This document shows positions 25,101 to 34,006 of a stretch of 63,770 nt of DNA, in pieces. The stretch spans positions 1 through 63,770 of the forward strand of contig CANJIU010000050.1 of NCBI GenBank assembly GCA_947474365.1. Direction: 5' to 3'. The stretch comes from Opitutia bacterium (GTDB lineage: Bacteria; Verrucomicrobiota; Verrucomicrobiia; Opitutales; Opitutaceae). Positions within the stretch are counted from its first letter, which is position 1, and each line of letters starts with the position of its first letter. The position numbers and the translations under genes are program-made. The notes beneath the pieces were generated by a model that was given only the letters and a program-made list of their open reading frames with translations, made no database searches and had not been told where the DNA came from.

Positions 25101-26670
25101 GGTGCGGCGGAAACGCCCCTTGCGGCGTACCGCCCTGCAGGCGCCGGTTCATCTGCGCGTCGCGATCCTCAAGCAGCGGGATCGACAGGCCGTTGGTTTC
25201 CTTGAGCATCGCAAAGAGCCGCGTCCGCATCTCCTTCACGCGCGCCTGGTGCTGCGGCTCGCGCACGAGGTTCGTCAATTCCTTGGGATCGTTCTGCAAA
25301 TCGTACAGCTCCTCGACGTCCCAGATTCCGTAGGGCCGGATGAATTTGTAGCGGTCGCCGCGCAGGGCGTGGATCGTCGGCGTCATCGGAAAATTCCACT
25401 CCCAATAATATTCGTAAAGCAGCGCATCGCGCCACGGCACGCTGCGGCCCTGCAACAGCGGGAGCATGCTCCGTCCGTCCATCGAGCGCGGGTATTCCAG
25501 CCCGGCGACCTCCAGGACGGTCGGGGCAATGTCGATGTTCGCGACCATCTGGGAGACGCGCGTGCCACCCTTGAACAACTCCGGGCACCGCATCATTAGC
25601 GGGACCCGCATCGACTCCTCATAGGCCGAGCGTTTGTCCGTCATGCCGTGTTCGCCCCAGGCGTAGCCGTTGTCGCCCATGTAAATCACGAGGGTGGAAT
25701 CGAGCAGATTCTTCTTGCGGAGGACCTCCATCACGCGGCCCACGCTTTCGTCCACGGCGAGCAGCGTCTCCATGTATTGGCGGTAAATTGTCGCCATGCT
25801 CAGCTCGGTGCTGCCGAACGGCACATCCACGCCGTGCCGGGAATTCTTTCGGTTCTGCACCCACATCGGCTTGTCCGCAAAATTCCGCGGCGTGAACGCC
25901 ATCGACTCCGGCTCGACGAACGCCTCCTGCGCGTAACGCCCCTGATGCCGCGGCGCCGGGACGAAGCCGATCAGGCCCTCCACGCCGGGCACCAACAGCT
26001 TTCCCTCCTTCTTGTCCCCCGGCACAAAATCAACGTGCACCGCCTTGTGCGAGAGGTAGAGCAGGAACGGTTTCGCCGCCGATTGTTGCTGCAGCCACTC
26101 GACCGCGTAATCGGTAAGTTCGTCCGTGAGGTAGCCTTTCTGCGGGACCTTGCGGCCGTCGACATTCAGTCCGTTCGGATTGGGCCAATAGGTGCCCTGG
26201 CCCTTGAAACCGATCCAGCGATCGAAGCCCGGCTGCGGCGCGTCGCTGTCGCTCCCCATGTGCCACTTCCCCATGAACGCCGTGGCGTACCCCGCCCGTT
26301 GCAGGTGCTGCGAAAAAAACGTCAGCTCCGGCGACACCGGATTGTTGTTGTCCACCACCCCGTGTCGGTGCGTGTAGAGACCGGTGAGGATCGACGCCCG
26401 CGAGGGCGAGCAGAGCGACGTCGTGACAAACGCGTTCTGCAGGTGGGCTCCCTCGCGCGCGAGGGAATCCATGTGCGGCGTTTTCAAGAACGGATGGCCC
26501 ATGAATCCCATCGCGTCGTAGCGATGGTCGTCCGTGAGGATGAAGACGATGTTGCGCGGCTTGGCGCCCGGGATTTTGCGCAGCGCGGGCGACGGATCGG
26601 CGGCGAAAAGCGAAGCCGCGGCGAGGAAGACGAGGGCGAGGAGCGGTGCAGTTCTCATGGGGAAAATCAT
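25087..26670 (-). CDS. Secreted formylglycine-dependent sulfatase
   Basis: A 527-residue sulfatase with a signal peptide (about 1-23, LLALVFLAAASLFA). The metal-binding start NIVFILTDDHRYDAMG and the maturation signature SLCSPSRASILTG are clear, with Cys87 the residue converted to formylglycine. FMGKWHMG and IYMGDNGYAWGEHG are further sulfatase motifs. It removes sulfate esters, probably from sulfated polysaccharides, in the periplasm or outside. Its ATG overlaps the stop of the S15-type hydrolase (ATGA, 26667-26670), so they are co-translated; an ATG four codons later is possible. No maturase gene is in the window. Confidence 0.93.
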   Translation of the reverse strand: MIFPMRTAPLLALVFLAAASLFAADPSPALRKIPGAKPRNIVFILTDDHRYDAMGFMGHPFLKTPHMDSLAREGAHLQNAFVTTSLCSPSRASILTGLYTHRHGVVDNNNPVSPELTFFSQHLQRAGYATAFMGKWHMGSDSDAPQPGFDRWIGFKGQGTYWPNPNGLNVDGRKVPQKGYLTDELTDYAVEWLQQQSAAKPFLLYLSHKAVHVDFVPGDKKEGKLLVPGVEGLIGFVPAPRHQGRYAQEAFVEPESMAFTPRNFADKPMWVQNRKNSRHGVDVPFGSTELSMATIYRQYMETLLAVDESVGRVMEVLRKKNLLDSTLVIYMGDNGYAWGEHGMTDKRSAYEESMRVPLMMRCPELFKGGTRVSQMVANIDIAPTVLEVAGLEYPRSMDGRSMLPLLQGRSVPWRDALLYEYYWEWNFPMTPTIHALRGDRYKFIRPYGIWDVEELYDLQNDPKELTNLVREPQHQARVKEMRTRLFAMLKETNGLSIPLLEDRDAQMNRRLQGGTPQGAFPPHLIQP

Positions 26671-28604
26671 TTGCCCGCCGCCTGGGCGGGAACGATGGGC
26701 AGCACAATGCGCGAGAGATGCTGCGGGTCGTGGTAAATCGTGTTCTCCGCCACGCGCCAGCGGCGGTTCTCGTTCAGCGGTTCACCGGTGTTAGGGTTCA
26801 CGTCGAAGCGGGGAAAATTGCTGCTCGAGATGTCCAGCCGGATGCGATGGCCGCGCTGGAAGACCAGCGACGTCGGGTACATCTCGATCGTGAATTCCGC
26901 CGGCTCGCCCGGCGTGAGCATCTTCGCCGTCTGCAGCGATTCGCGGTAGCGGGCGCGGACGATGCTGTCGCCCACGTTCAGATCCACGCCTGCCGGAAAG
27001 CCGGCGTTGGGCGGATAGACGTCGATGAGCTTGGCCGTGAAATCCGTATCCGGCCCGTCGGAGCTCGCCCACAACTTGACGATGAGCCGGCCGGTCACCT
27101 CGAGGTCGCGCTCGAGCGGCGGTGTCTGAAACACGAGGATGTCCGATCGCGCCGAGAGGGGCAACGGCTCCTCGAGCAGCCAGCGGTCGGGGCCGCCGCG
27201 CTGGTCCTGCGCGCCGCGCAGCATCAACACGCCTTCGGACGAGACGTTGCCACCGATGGTCGGAACCGGTCGGCGCGGATCGAAGAGGTACTTCGTCGGT
27301 ACAGCGGCCCGCGGTTTTCCCGGAGCGAGCGTGCCGTCACCGTGAAGGTAGTACGCAGTGTCGACGGCGCGTCGCAGCGGCCACTCGCGTTCGTCGCGCC
27401 ACGATCCGCCGACGAAGAGGCGGCCCTCGGGGGTCTTGTGCGCGTCTCCACCGCCCATCACGAAGAGTCGCACGGGCGCCTCGCGTTCGACGCCGTTGTC
27501 CACGCCCTTGAGCCAACGCTCAAACCACTTTAGCCGCAGTGCGTTCATATCCATCGCGGCGGCCGCGCCAAATTCGGCGAGGCCGGAATAGGACTGCGCC
27601 TGGCCACCGTGCGTCCAGGGACCGACGATCAGGCGCTGCGGACTTTTCTTCGCCTTTGCCAGTTCGACGTAATTCAGATTGGCCACCTGGCTCCCCCACG
27701 AGTCGTACCAGCCGGTCACGTGACAGACCGGCACATCCTTGTAGTTGGCGAGGTGGTCGATGACGCTCGATCCCATGTCGGCCCAGAACGCGTCGTTGTC
27801 GCCGTGGCGCATCGCCTCGATCAGCCACGACTCGTAGTCGGGCGCGAATTTCAGCGGGGTCGTGCCCGGGCGGAGGGGAAGCATCTTCACATACTCGCGC
27901 ACGTGGGACCCCATGTCCGCCAGCGCGGCCGCGGCGGCGGGATTCGAAGCCGCGCGTTCGGCGGCGAACTTTCCGTTGGGACTCTGGGACAACCCCGTCG
28001 CCGCCGCGCGGGTGCCGGTCGCGTTGCCGAGTGTGAAAACCCAGTTGAACCACCGCAGCTCGAAGGCGCCGTTGTGCCGGATGCCGTAGCGGCCGTAATT
28101 GCTCATCGCGTCGACCGGCACCATCGCGGCGAGATGGGGGGCGTTGGCGAGCGCAAGCGCGTGCTGCGTGGCGCCGCCGTACGAGGTGCCGACCGAACCG
28201 ACCTTGCCGCTCGACCAAGGTTGCTCACCGATCCATTTCAGCAGCGCCGCGCCGTCAGCCCCGTCGTCGCGCACCGGCCGCCAATGCCCCTCGGAGCGAA
28301 ACCGGCCGCGCACGTCCTGCGTGACAAAAACGTAACCGCGCGTGACGAAATACTCGATCATCGCTGACGAAACGTTGTCCTTGTTGTAAGGTGTGCGCTC
28401 GACGATGGCAGGGAATTTCCCGTCCGCCGCCACACTGTTGCGCGCGGGCAGATAGACATCGGTGGCGAGCCGCGTGCCATCGAGCGTGGCGACCATCACA
28501 TGGCGCTGAGCGCTGATTTCGTAGCGCTCAGCCGCGGGGCCCGGCGCGACGGCGATCAGACCGACGGTGAAAAGGACCGCGGCACGCACGGAGATGAAGT
28601 TCAT
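26667..28604 (-). CDS. Secreted S15/CocE-NonD-type hydrolase (X-Pro dipeptidyl-peptidase-like)
   Basis: A 645-residue protein with a signal peptide (about 1-25). The alpha/beta-hydrolase domain has RTPYNKDN, VTQDVRGRFRSEG and the nucleophile in SVGTSYGGATQ; the C-terminal jelly-roll domain begins near GRLIVKLWASSDGPDTDFTAKLIDV and ends with HRIRLDISSSNFPRFDVNPNTGE, the standard CocE/NonD layout. Members are dipeptidyl peptidases, cocaine-esterase-like enzymes or acylases, so the substrate (peptide, ester or amide) is open. The start at MNFISVRAAVLF gives a clean signal peptide. Upstream partner of the sulfatase by an ATGA overlap. Confidence 0.9.
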   Translation of the reverse strand: MNFISVRAAVLFTVGLIAVAPGPAAERYEISAQRHVMVATLDGTRLATDVYLPARNSVAADGKFPAIVERTPYNKDNVSSAMIEYFVTRGYVFVTQDVRGRFRSEGHWRPVRDDGADGAALLKWIGEQPWSSGKVGSVGTSYGGATQHALALANAPHLAAMVPVDAMSNYGRYGIRHNGAFELRWFNWVFTLGNATGTRAAATGLSQSPNGKFAAERAASNPAAAAALADMGSHVREYVKMLPLRPGTTPLKFAPDYESWLIEAMRHGDNDAFWADMGSSVIDHLANYKDVPVCHVTGWYDSWGSQVANLNYVELAKAKKSPQRLIVGPWTHGGQAQSYSGLAEFGAAAAMDMNALRLKWFERWLKGVDNGVEREAPVRLFVMGGGDAHKTPEGRLFVGGSWRDEREWPLRRAVDTAYYLHGDGTLAPGKPRAAVPTKYLFDPRRPVPTIGGNVSSEGVLMLRGAQDQRGGPDRWLLEEPLPLSARSDILVFQTPPLERDLEVTGRLIVKLWASSDGPDTDFTAKLIDVYPPNAGFPAGVDLNVGDSIVRARYRESLQTAKMLTPGEPAEFTIEMYPTSLVFQRGHRIRLDISSSNFPRFDVNPNTGEPLNENRRWRVAENTIYHDPQHLSRIVLPIVPAQAAGK

Positions 28605-28662
28605 TGGGAAACAGAAATTTCGAGGTGGGACCACAAAAGGTGCATCCGGGCTTGCGGCCGCC

Positions 28663-29886
28663 TCATCGCGTCAATTCCACCACCGCACTCGCCATGCCTT
28701 CGGCGATGCGCGCGATGGCTCCGACATCCGTGGCGTGGGGCCAGCGATCCTGTGGCAGATGGAAGAGCGGATTGGTCGTCGGCGCAACGACCGTGAGGTG
28801 CCGCCCGCCCGCGCGTTGGATGTCCTTCGTCTCGCCGGAGGGGACCACGCTCTTGTCCGCCAGCGAATCCGGCTTTTGTCCGGCCGCAGTAAGGTGCCGG
28901 ACGGCGAGCTCCCGCAAATCATCATGCGCAGACAGGAGGACGAGTTTGCTGCCGGTCGCACCGATGTTCGCCCCGAAGAGGACCCAGGTGGCCTTCGTTT
29001 CCCAACCGGACCGTCGGGCAATAAAGTCGTCCAGCCCGATGTGGCCGAGCTCGTGTCCACTGTTGGCGGTGAAGACCACATCGCAGCCGGGTGGATTCGC
29101 GTGCAATGCGCGCAACGTCTCGAACCAGCACACGAGGCCGCCTCCGCGCTCGGAGGTGGATTGCCACCACGAGCTGCGCGGCGTCATCACCACCACGGGC
29201 GGACGGCTGCGATCGCGCCCGGGAATCGTAAGCACGATGTTACGGGCCTCCGCCGGCGTGCGCTTTTCCCGCACCACCACGCGAAACTTCGCTCCTCGGG
29301 CCAGCGCCGCCCTGATCCGATCGCGCTCAAGGCTCGATACCTGCACCGTCGGGGGCCCGAACGGGCGGCGAAAGGCCTCTGCATTCAACGGAGCCAACCC
29401 CGGGGCACCTCCCAAGGTAATGATGATCTGCGCCGCGTGCCGGCTCTCGCGGCGCATCTTGTAATACTCGGCCCCGTAGACAGCCGAGGGTGACAGCAGC
29501 AGCACCGCAATCTCTCGCGGCCCAGCCGTCTCGGAGGCCGCGGCGCGCACTCCGTCCTCGGTGGTCGGCGGAGCGTCAAACAGGGCCTCGCCGAGAATCC
29601 TCTCACCGTCGATTTCCACAAAGGCCCCGATGGTATCAATCCGCGGCAGCGAAAACGTCTCGCTCGTCACCGGCCCGGTGATGGCCGCGGCCTCCCGCGC
29701 GAGCCAGGCGGCGCCGGCTTCGTCGCCCACTGTCGCCGTACGGTGGATACCATGGCCATCCCAGGCCCGGAGCCAGCTGGCCGCCCGACCCTCGGCTACG
29801 GCCGACGCCGCGCCGAGGTTCGGGCTGCAAGCCATCGCAAACAACCAAACGACAGGGTACAGGAATCGCGTGACGGGGAAAATCAT
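28663..29886 (-). CDS. M28-peptidase-like protein lacking most metal ligands
   Basis: A 407-residue protein with a signal peptide or lipobox-like start (VVWLFAMACSP; Cys20 may be lipidated). The fold resembles M28 aminopeptidases with an inserted PA-like domain: a region around VVVMTPRSSWW, then ERGGGLVCWFETLRAL, CDVVFTANSGHELGHIG and, at the end, PLFHLPQDRWPHATD. In active M28 enzymes the first segment has HxD and the second an Asp in GxxD; here they read TPRSS and SERGG, so the zinc site looks incomplete. Probably an inactive relative with a binding role; this is inference. It lies upstream of the S15/sulfatase pair, same strand. Confidence 0.6.
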   Translation of the reverse strand: MIFPVTRFLYPVVWLFAMACSPNLGAASAVAEGRAASWLRAWDGHGIHRTATVGDEAGAAWLAREAAAITGPVTSETFSLPRIDTIGAFVEIDGERILGEALFDAPPTTEDGVRAAASETAGPREIAVLLLSPSAVYGAEYYKMRRESRHAAQIIITLGGAPGLAPLNAEAFRRPFGPPTVQVSSLERDRIRAALARGAKFRVVVREKRTPAEARNIVLTIPGRDRSRPPVVVMTPRSSWWQSTSERGGGLVCWFETLRALHANPPGCDVVFTANSGHELGHIGLDDFIARRSGWETKATWVLFGANIGATGSKLVLLSAHDDLRELAVRHLTAAGQKPDSLADKSVVPSGETKDIQRAGGRHLTVVAPTTNPLFHLPQDRWPHATDVGAIARIAEGMASAVVELTR

Positions 29887-30009
29887 GCGGGTGGAGCATC
29901 ACAGCCCGCGGCTTGATTGCCAATCTCCGTCCCACCCAATCGAAGGCGCACCGTCGCCCGTGCCAGGGTTTGACTCTTCGGCTGTTGCGGCGGAACCTCG
30001 CGGCCTCCC

Positions 30010-31134
30010 ATGCCCCGACCGCTTCGATGTCTTGTCTTGCTGCTTCTGCTGGTGAATTTGTCGGAGGCAGCCGAGCCCGCGGTCCGGTCCGTTCCGCCGC
30101 GACGGGAAATGGTGCTCGTATCAGCCGCGACGCAACCGGCCGAATTTCGCTACACGGCTTTCCCCACGCTGCTGATGGTCGGATCCGACGAGGCCTGGCT
30201 GGCCTACAAGGCTGGCCGCACTCACGCGACCGATGCCGGAGCGGCAATCGAGGTGGTGCGCCACACTCTCTCCTCCGGCACGACCACCTTGATCCAGCGA
30301 CTGCCGGCGCCGGCGCCGAAGCTTTACCAGATGGGCGAGCTCACACGGATGCCCGACGGCACGGTGGCACTCTACGTCGATGTGCAGGCGGTCGGATGGG
30401 ATGGCCGGCATTATCGCGCCGGCGCGGAAGTTTTTCGCTGGAACACCACCCGGCTGGCCTTCGATGCGCCGACGACGCTGGAGACGGTCAACGGGGTGCG
30501 CTACGGCTATCCGCTGGATTTCATTTCCGAGGGGAAATCGACGTGGCAGCTGATCATGGCGTTCGGCTACATGGAAGGCGGGCGTTGGAGCGTGGACGCG
30601 TTGCGCTCGGAGAACTCCGGCGGTTCCTGGAAACTGGTGCGCAATCTCACCGCGGAGTTCGGCGGCATCCGCGCCAACGAGAGCGCGTTTGTCCGACACG
30701 GCGACGGCTTCATCGTCACAACGCGGGGCTATGACAACCGGGAGCGGCTGCACCTGACGAACGGTGAATTCCGCCTCCGACGGCAGGTCGAACTCACGGG
30801 GAAATATCCCTTCATCAACAGTCACATCGGCCGGCCGCGGCTTTTCGTGCGCGACGGCCAGGGCTATCTCATTGGCCGGAACCGCACGCAGTCGGCGGCG
30901 GCGGCGCCGATGCAGCTGTGCCTGTTCCGTTTTGATCCCGAGACGCTGGCGATCACGTCGTGTGTCGTGCTCGACAACGCGGACAACAAAAACGTGACCG
31001 ACGGCTATTACGCGGTGACGGCATTTTCCGGCACGGGCGCCGGGACCCGTCTGCACGTCTTCACCTACAAGGCGGTCGGGGGAGAACCCCCGGGGATTGT
31101 GCGGTTCGACTACAACTGGGATGATGTGAAGTGA
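30010..31134 (+). CDS. Secreted sialidase-fold (BNR-type) beta-propeller protein
   Basis: A 374-residue protein with a signal peptide (LRCLVLLLLLVNLSEA). The chain has repeated short strands typical of six-bladed propellers, with one Asp-box-like SENSGGSWKLVRN and phrases seen in exo-sialidase-like families (GELTRMPDGTVALY, SHIGRPRLFVRDGQGYLIGRNR, DGYYAVTAFSG). A carbohydrate-acting or -binding role outside the cytoplasm is plausible. Classical sialidase Arg-triad residues cannot be assigned with confidence. It is divergent from the M28-like gene with 123 bp between, and is followed by copy 2 of the dispersed repeat. Confidence 0.65.
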   Translation: MPRPLRCLVLLLLLVNLSEAAEPAVRSVPPRREMVLVSAATQPAEFRYTAFPTLLMVGSDEAWLAYKAGRTHATDAGAAIEVVRHTLSSGTTTLIQRLPAPAPKLYQMGELTRMPDGTVALYVDVQAVGWDGRHYRAGAEVFRWNTTRLAFDAPTTLETVNGVRYGYPLDFISEGKSTWQLIMAFGYMEGGRWSVDALRSENSGGSWKLVRNLTAEFGGIRANESAFVRHGDGFIVTTRGYDNRERLHLTNGEFRLRRQVELTGKYPFINSHIGRPRLFVRDGQGYLIGRNRTQSAAAAPMQLCLFRFDPETLAITSCVVLDNADNKNVTDGYYAVTAFSGTGAGTRLHVFTYKAVGGEPPGIVRFDYNWDDVK

Positions 31135-31145
31135 GCGGAGTCGAG

Positions 31146-31298
31146 GGGCGCACCTGTCGATTGATGGTGGCGGCGGATTGATGACGTGCAGGTCGGCCTC
31201 ACGTGACCGCGCCGTAACCGGCGCGGCTACCAAAACGAATTGTTATAGCCGCACCGGTGACGGTGCGGTTGGGAACCGTCAATCGTGAGATGCGCCCC
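31146..31298. repeat. Palindromic dispersed repeat, copy 2
   Basis: Left end (31146-31168) and reverse-complemented right end (31275-31297) agree at 19 of 23 positions, both reading gggcgca.ct..cgattga.ggt. Inside are two tandem hairpins, CCGCGCCG/CGGCGCGG and CCGCACCG/CGGTGCGG, each on a four-base loop, separated by an AT-richer stretch. Copy 1 at 9461-9568 has only one such hairpin. It lies between the sialidase-fold gene and the DUF2721 gene. No coding capacity. Confidence 0.8.
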
Positions 31299-31386
31299 CG
31301 GACGCGCGGCGGGTGGGAAAAATGCCGCTTCCGCGCGCACCGCAATCGTCCATGCTCGCGGTGCGTCTGCTCGCAGCGCGCAATCT

Positions 31387-31824
31387 ATGAACACGACTTC
31401 TCTTGCCCAGCTTGTCCCGATTCTGCAACTGGCCATCGGCCCGGTGATTCTCATCTCGGGTGTCGGGTTGCTGCTGCTCACCATGACGAACCGCTTCGGA
31501 CGGCTGCTCGATCGTTCGCGGCTGTTGAATCATGAGAAGGCGGAGACGCCAGCCGGTGCGGCGGCGTTGCGCGCCCAGATCGACATTTTGCACCGGCGGG
31601 CGGGCATCCTGCGCCTCGCGGTCATTCTCGGTGCCGCCACAGTCCTGTTTGTCGCCGTGCTGATTCTGGTCTTGTTCGTCGCCGCGCTGTTTCAATTCGA
31701 AGCCGGCTGGGTGATCGTCGCTCTTTTCTGCCTGAGCCAGATTGCGCTGATCGGGTCGGTGATCGCGTTTATCCACGACATGAACCTGTCGTTGGCAGCG
31801 GTCCGACTGGAATTGGGACGCTGA
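31387..31824 (+). CDS. DUF2721 family membrane protein
   Basis: A 145-residue protein with three membrane segments (about 10-30, 75-100 and 107-130). The N-terminus LVPILQLAIGPVILISGVGLLLLTMTNRFGRLLDRSR matches DUF2721 proteins, with the conserved TNRxxRxxDR turn, and a cytoplasmic helix hairpin follows (ALRAQIDILHRRAGILRLAV). Function unknown for the family. Start at MNTTSLAQLVP is the first Met before the first membrane segment. It converges on the DUF2007 gene with four bases between the stops. Confidence 0.85.
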   Translation: MNTTSLAQLVPILQLAIGPVILISGVGLLLLTMTNRFGRLLDRSRLLNHEKAETPAGAAALRAQIDILHRRAGILRLAVILGAATVLFVAVLILVLFVAALFQFEAGWVIVALFCLSQIALIGSVIAFIHDMNLSLAAVRLELGR

Positions 31825-31828
31825 CAGT

Positions 31829-32092
31829 TCAGCCCGTGGCCGGCGGCGACGCTTCGTCGTCGGCCTCGGGATCCGCGCCCTCGGCAAACGCGTTTTCCGT
31901 TTCCGCCAGTACGCGTTGCGCCGCCGCGGCGTTTTCATCATCGACCTGGACGCGGATGCCGGAGCCGGCGAAATCGACGGCACCCTGCGATGTCAGTTCC
32001 TCGGGGACGTAGGCCGGGATCTGATTCGCCTCGAGCACGGACTTGAGCAGCATCGCCTCGGCGGGATTCGAGCAGGTGGTCACGGTGGTCAT
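31829..32092 (-). CDS. DUF2007-type putative signal-transducing protein
   Basis: An 87-residue protein starting MTTVTTCSNPAEAMLLKSVLEANQIPAYV, the standard beginning of DUF2007 (GlnB-like small fold), followed by GIRVQVDDENAAAAQRVLAE and an acidic tail. Family members are small cytoplasmic proteins proposed to have a signalling role, without a proven function. The frame is open upstream, but this start fits the family length. It sits 67 bases downstream of the GNAT gene on the same strand. Confidence 0.82.
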   Translation of the reverse strand: MTTVTTCSNPAEAMLLKSVLEANQIPAYVPEELTSQGAVDFAGSGIRVQVDDENAAAAQRVLAETENAFAEGADPEADDEASPPATG

Positions 32093-32159
32093 GGGGACAA
32101 TATGATCCGTTTTTCGGGAATGGCGAGCGGGGTATTCGGGCACGGCCCGGGGCCTCCGC

Positions 32160-32705
32160 CTACCGCACCTTGGCACAGACGACACAGTCGCGGAGGCCAG
32201 GGCCGAGCGTGGGGCAGGCGTGCCAGCGGCGCAGCACACCCTCGCGCTGCATGCCGGCCTTCTCCATGACGCGCACCGACGCGGGGTTCTCGACATCGCA
32301 AAACGCCCACGCACGAAAAATTTCCGGCCGCGCAAGTGCCCAGTCAACGAGGTGGGTCAGCGCCTCGGCGGCAAAGCCGTGGCCCCAGAATTTTTTTCCC
32401 AACACGTAGCCGAACATCGCGCGCCCATCGCCTTCAAGCGTCACGCCAATCGATCCGACGGGGGAGTCGGTACCCTTCAGACACAAGAGCCACGCCAGAT
32501 GTCCGCTGCCTTTTTCCCAATGCGAGACGCACTCGCTCAGGAAGGCGTTCAACGGCTCGACGCGCTCGTAGGCCCGCCAGCTGAGATAGCGGGTGACCTC
32601 CGGGTCGGCCGCGTACGCGGCGAACACCGCCGGGCCATCGTCTGCGCGGGGCGGCCGGCCATGGAGCCGGGCGGTGGCAAAGGTGACGGGCGGGCGTAAT
32701 TTCAT
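32160..32705 (-). CDS. GNAT family N-acetyltransferase (RimJ/RimL type)
   Basis: A 181-residue acetyltransferase. It opens with TARLHGRPPRADDGPAVFAAYAADPEVTRYLSW, the RimJ/RimL-type start, then the acetyl-CoA loop region GYVLGKKFWGHGFAAEAL and the end motif NPASVRVMEKAGMQREGVLR. Such enzymes acetylate ribosomal protein N-termini, antibiotics or small metabolites, and the substrate cannot be read from the sequence. It lies 18 bases downstream of the haem-binding protein gene, same strand. Confidence 0.9.
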   Translation of the reverse strand: MKLRPPVTFATARLHGRPPRADDGPAVFAAYAADPEVTRYLSWRAYERVEPLNAFLSECVSHWEKGSGHLAWLLCLKGTDSPVGSIGVTLEGDGRAMFGYVLGKKFWGHGFAAEALTHLVDWALARPEIFRAWAFCDVENPASVRVMEKAGMQREGVLRRWHACPTLGPGLRDCVVCAKVR

Positions 32706-32723
32706 GACACGACCGCTGGCAGC

Positions 32724-33185
32724 CTATTTCTCGTCCTCGAGCTTTTCCTGCGCGGCCGTGAGCCAAGTCGTCAGAGTCTTGAGCTGGGCGTCGGTGAAGA
32801 TCGCATCACGGTGAATCCAGGTGTAGGATTTTAACGGCATGGTGCGGTCCGTAATCACATCGACCACGGCGGCGAGCTTCTTGGCCTGCTTTTTCGCGCT
32901 GTAGGCACCGAAACCGGAGAAGCTGAATTCGCGGTTGCCGTCGTCGATGTGCTGTTTGAGCCACCACGCCGCGGGCTGGATCTCGGCATACCACGGGTAG
33001 CGCGTATTGTCGGAGTGGCAGTCGTAGCAGGCCACCTGCAGCATCTGCTTCACCTCGGGCGGCGGCGCCAGGCGCACAATGAGATCGTCTTTGCCGGGCG
33101 GGGCGGACGACAGGTTTTTTTCCGGACGGATGAACTGGATCGCGACGAACCCGAGCGCGAGCGCGAGAAGGATTTTTTTGAGCAT
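32724..33185 (-). CDS. Haem-binding-domain protein with one CxxCH motif
   Basis: A 153-residue protein with an N-terminal membrane anchor or signal (MLKKILLALALGFVAIQFI) and a single c-type haem motif, CYDCHSDNTRYPWYAEIQPAAWW, as in the small Haem_bd family. The distal conserved segment HIDDGNREFSFSGFG and a helical C-terminus ending TLTTWLTAAQEKLEDE fit as well. It should sit in the periplasm, attached or released, with covalent haem and an electron-transfer or sensing role. No cytochrome maturation genes are nearby. The frame is open upstream, but MLKKI gives the correct signal. Confidence 0.85.
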   Translation of the reverse strand: MLKKILLALALGFVAIQFIRPEKNLSSAPPGKDDLIVRLAPPPEVKQMLQVACYDCHSDNTRYPWYAEIQPAAWWLKQHIDDGNREFSFSGFGAYSAKKQAKKLAAVVDVITDRTMPLKSYTWIHRDAIFTDAQLKTLTTWLTAAQEKLEDEK

Positions 33186-33223
33186 GGCGAGTCGAAGAAG
33201 AGACGGCGCAGGACGGGTCCGGG

Positions 33224-33808
33224 CTACACGGATGCGAGCGCCGCGCGCACCAGTTCGGCGATGGCGGGTGGCAATTGCAGGGTGCGGGCAAACTGCTGGG
33301 CGGCGGGACTGAGCTTCCGCCACGTCTTGACGAGGATGTCGACGAACTTTTCCCGCGGATAATCGGCGTGCTGGGCGGCGAACGCTCCGATTTCATTTTC
33401 CAAAAAAACGAGCACGGCCGCATCTTCCAGCGCCTGGGTGCCGGGGTTCGTCTTCAGACCGGTCTTCGAGATCCAGGTGGCGACGTCCTCCGCTTCCCGG
33501 GCCGAGACCCCCGCCTCGAGCAGCAGGGCCCGCGCGCGTTCGGCCTGCTTCACGTAGAGCGAGCGGCGCCATTGGAGATAGCCAACCTTCCCATCGGGGA
33601 AGGTCGCTCGCGGTGTGAGCCAACGTTCCAGATGCTGGCTGCGGGCGGCGAGGCGCAGGGCGGGCGAGGCGTCGGGCACGAGCCGCAACACCCAAGCCTC
33701 CACCCGCTCGCCATACACGAGTTCGGCGGCGCGGCCGTCGGGCGCACGCTGCGGATCGGCGGCGTGGACGGCATCGATGAGGGTCCGGGCGCGATCATAG
33801 GGTTCCAT
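33224..33808 (-). CDS. DUF4202 family protein
   Basis: A 194-residue cytoplasmic protein. It matches DUF4202 by YDRARTLIDAVHAADPQRA near the N-terminus, then RLAARSQHLERW, YLQWRRSLYVKQAE and LEDAAVLVFLENEI with FVDILVKTWRKLSPA. The His/Asp-rich helices resemble HD-type folds and may bind metal; no function is established. The start MEPYDRARTL is chosen because the upstream frame overlaps the divergent receptor promoter. It is divergent from the TonB-dependent receptor. Confidence 0.85.
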   Translation of the reverse strand: MEPYDRARTLIDAVHAADPQRAPDGRAAELVYGERVEAWVLRLVPDASPALRLAARSQHLERWLTPRATFPDGKVGYLQWRRSLYVKQAERARALLLEAGVSAREAEDVATWISKTGLKTNPGTQALEDAAVLVFLENEIGAFAAQHADYPREKFVDILVKTWRKLSPAAQQFARTLQLPPAIAELVRAALASV

Positions 33809-33939
33809 GATTGGCTGACAGTGGAACCGCTGCATCGGCGCGCGGCAAGCGGCGCCTTTCGACTCTCCGATACGATCCCGGGAAAGTCTGCCTTGGGCGG
33901 ACACGCTCCGGCGATGACCGAACCAGGTGTGCCGGCTTG

Positions 33940-33959
33940 CCACGCCGTGCCCGGCGTGG
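33940..33959. promoter_or_regulatory. Hairpin upstream of the TonB-dependent receptor
   Basis: CCACGCC (33940-33946) and GGCGTGG (33953-33959) form a 7-bp stem with a 6-base loop, 47 bases before the receptor start. It could be part of the leader or an operator; nothing else identifies its role. Confidence 0.35.
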
Positions 33960-34006
33960 TCGATTGGATCGTTCTGCCAGACACCTCCTGCTGCCGGTTC
34001 AACCCC

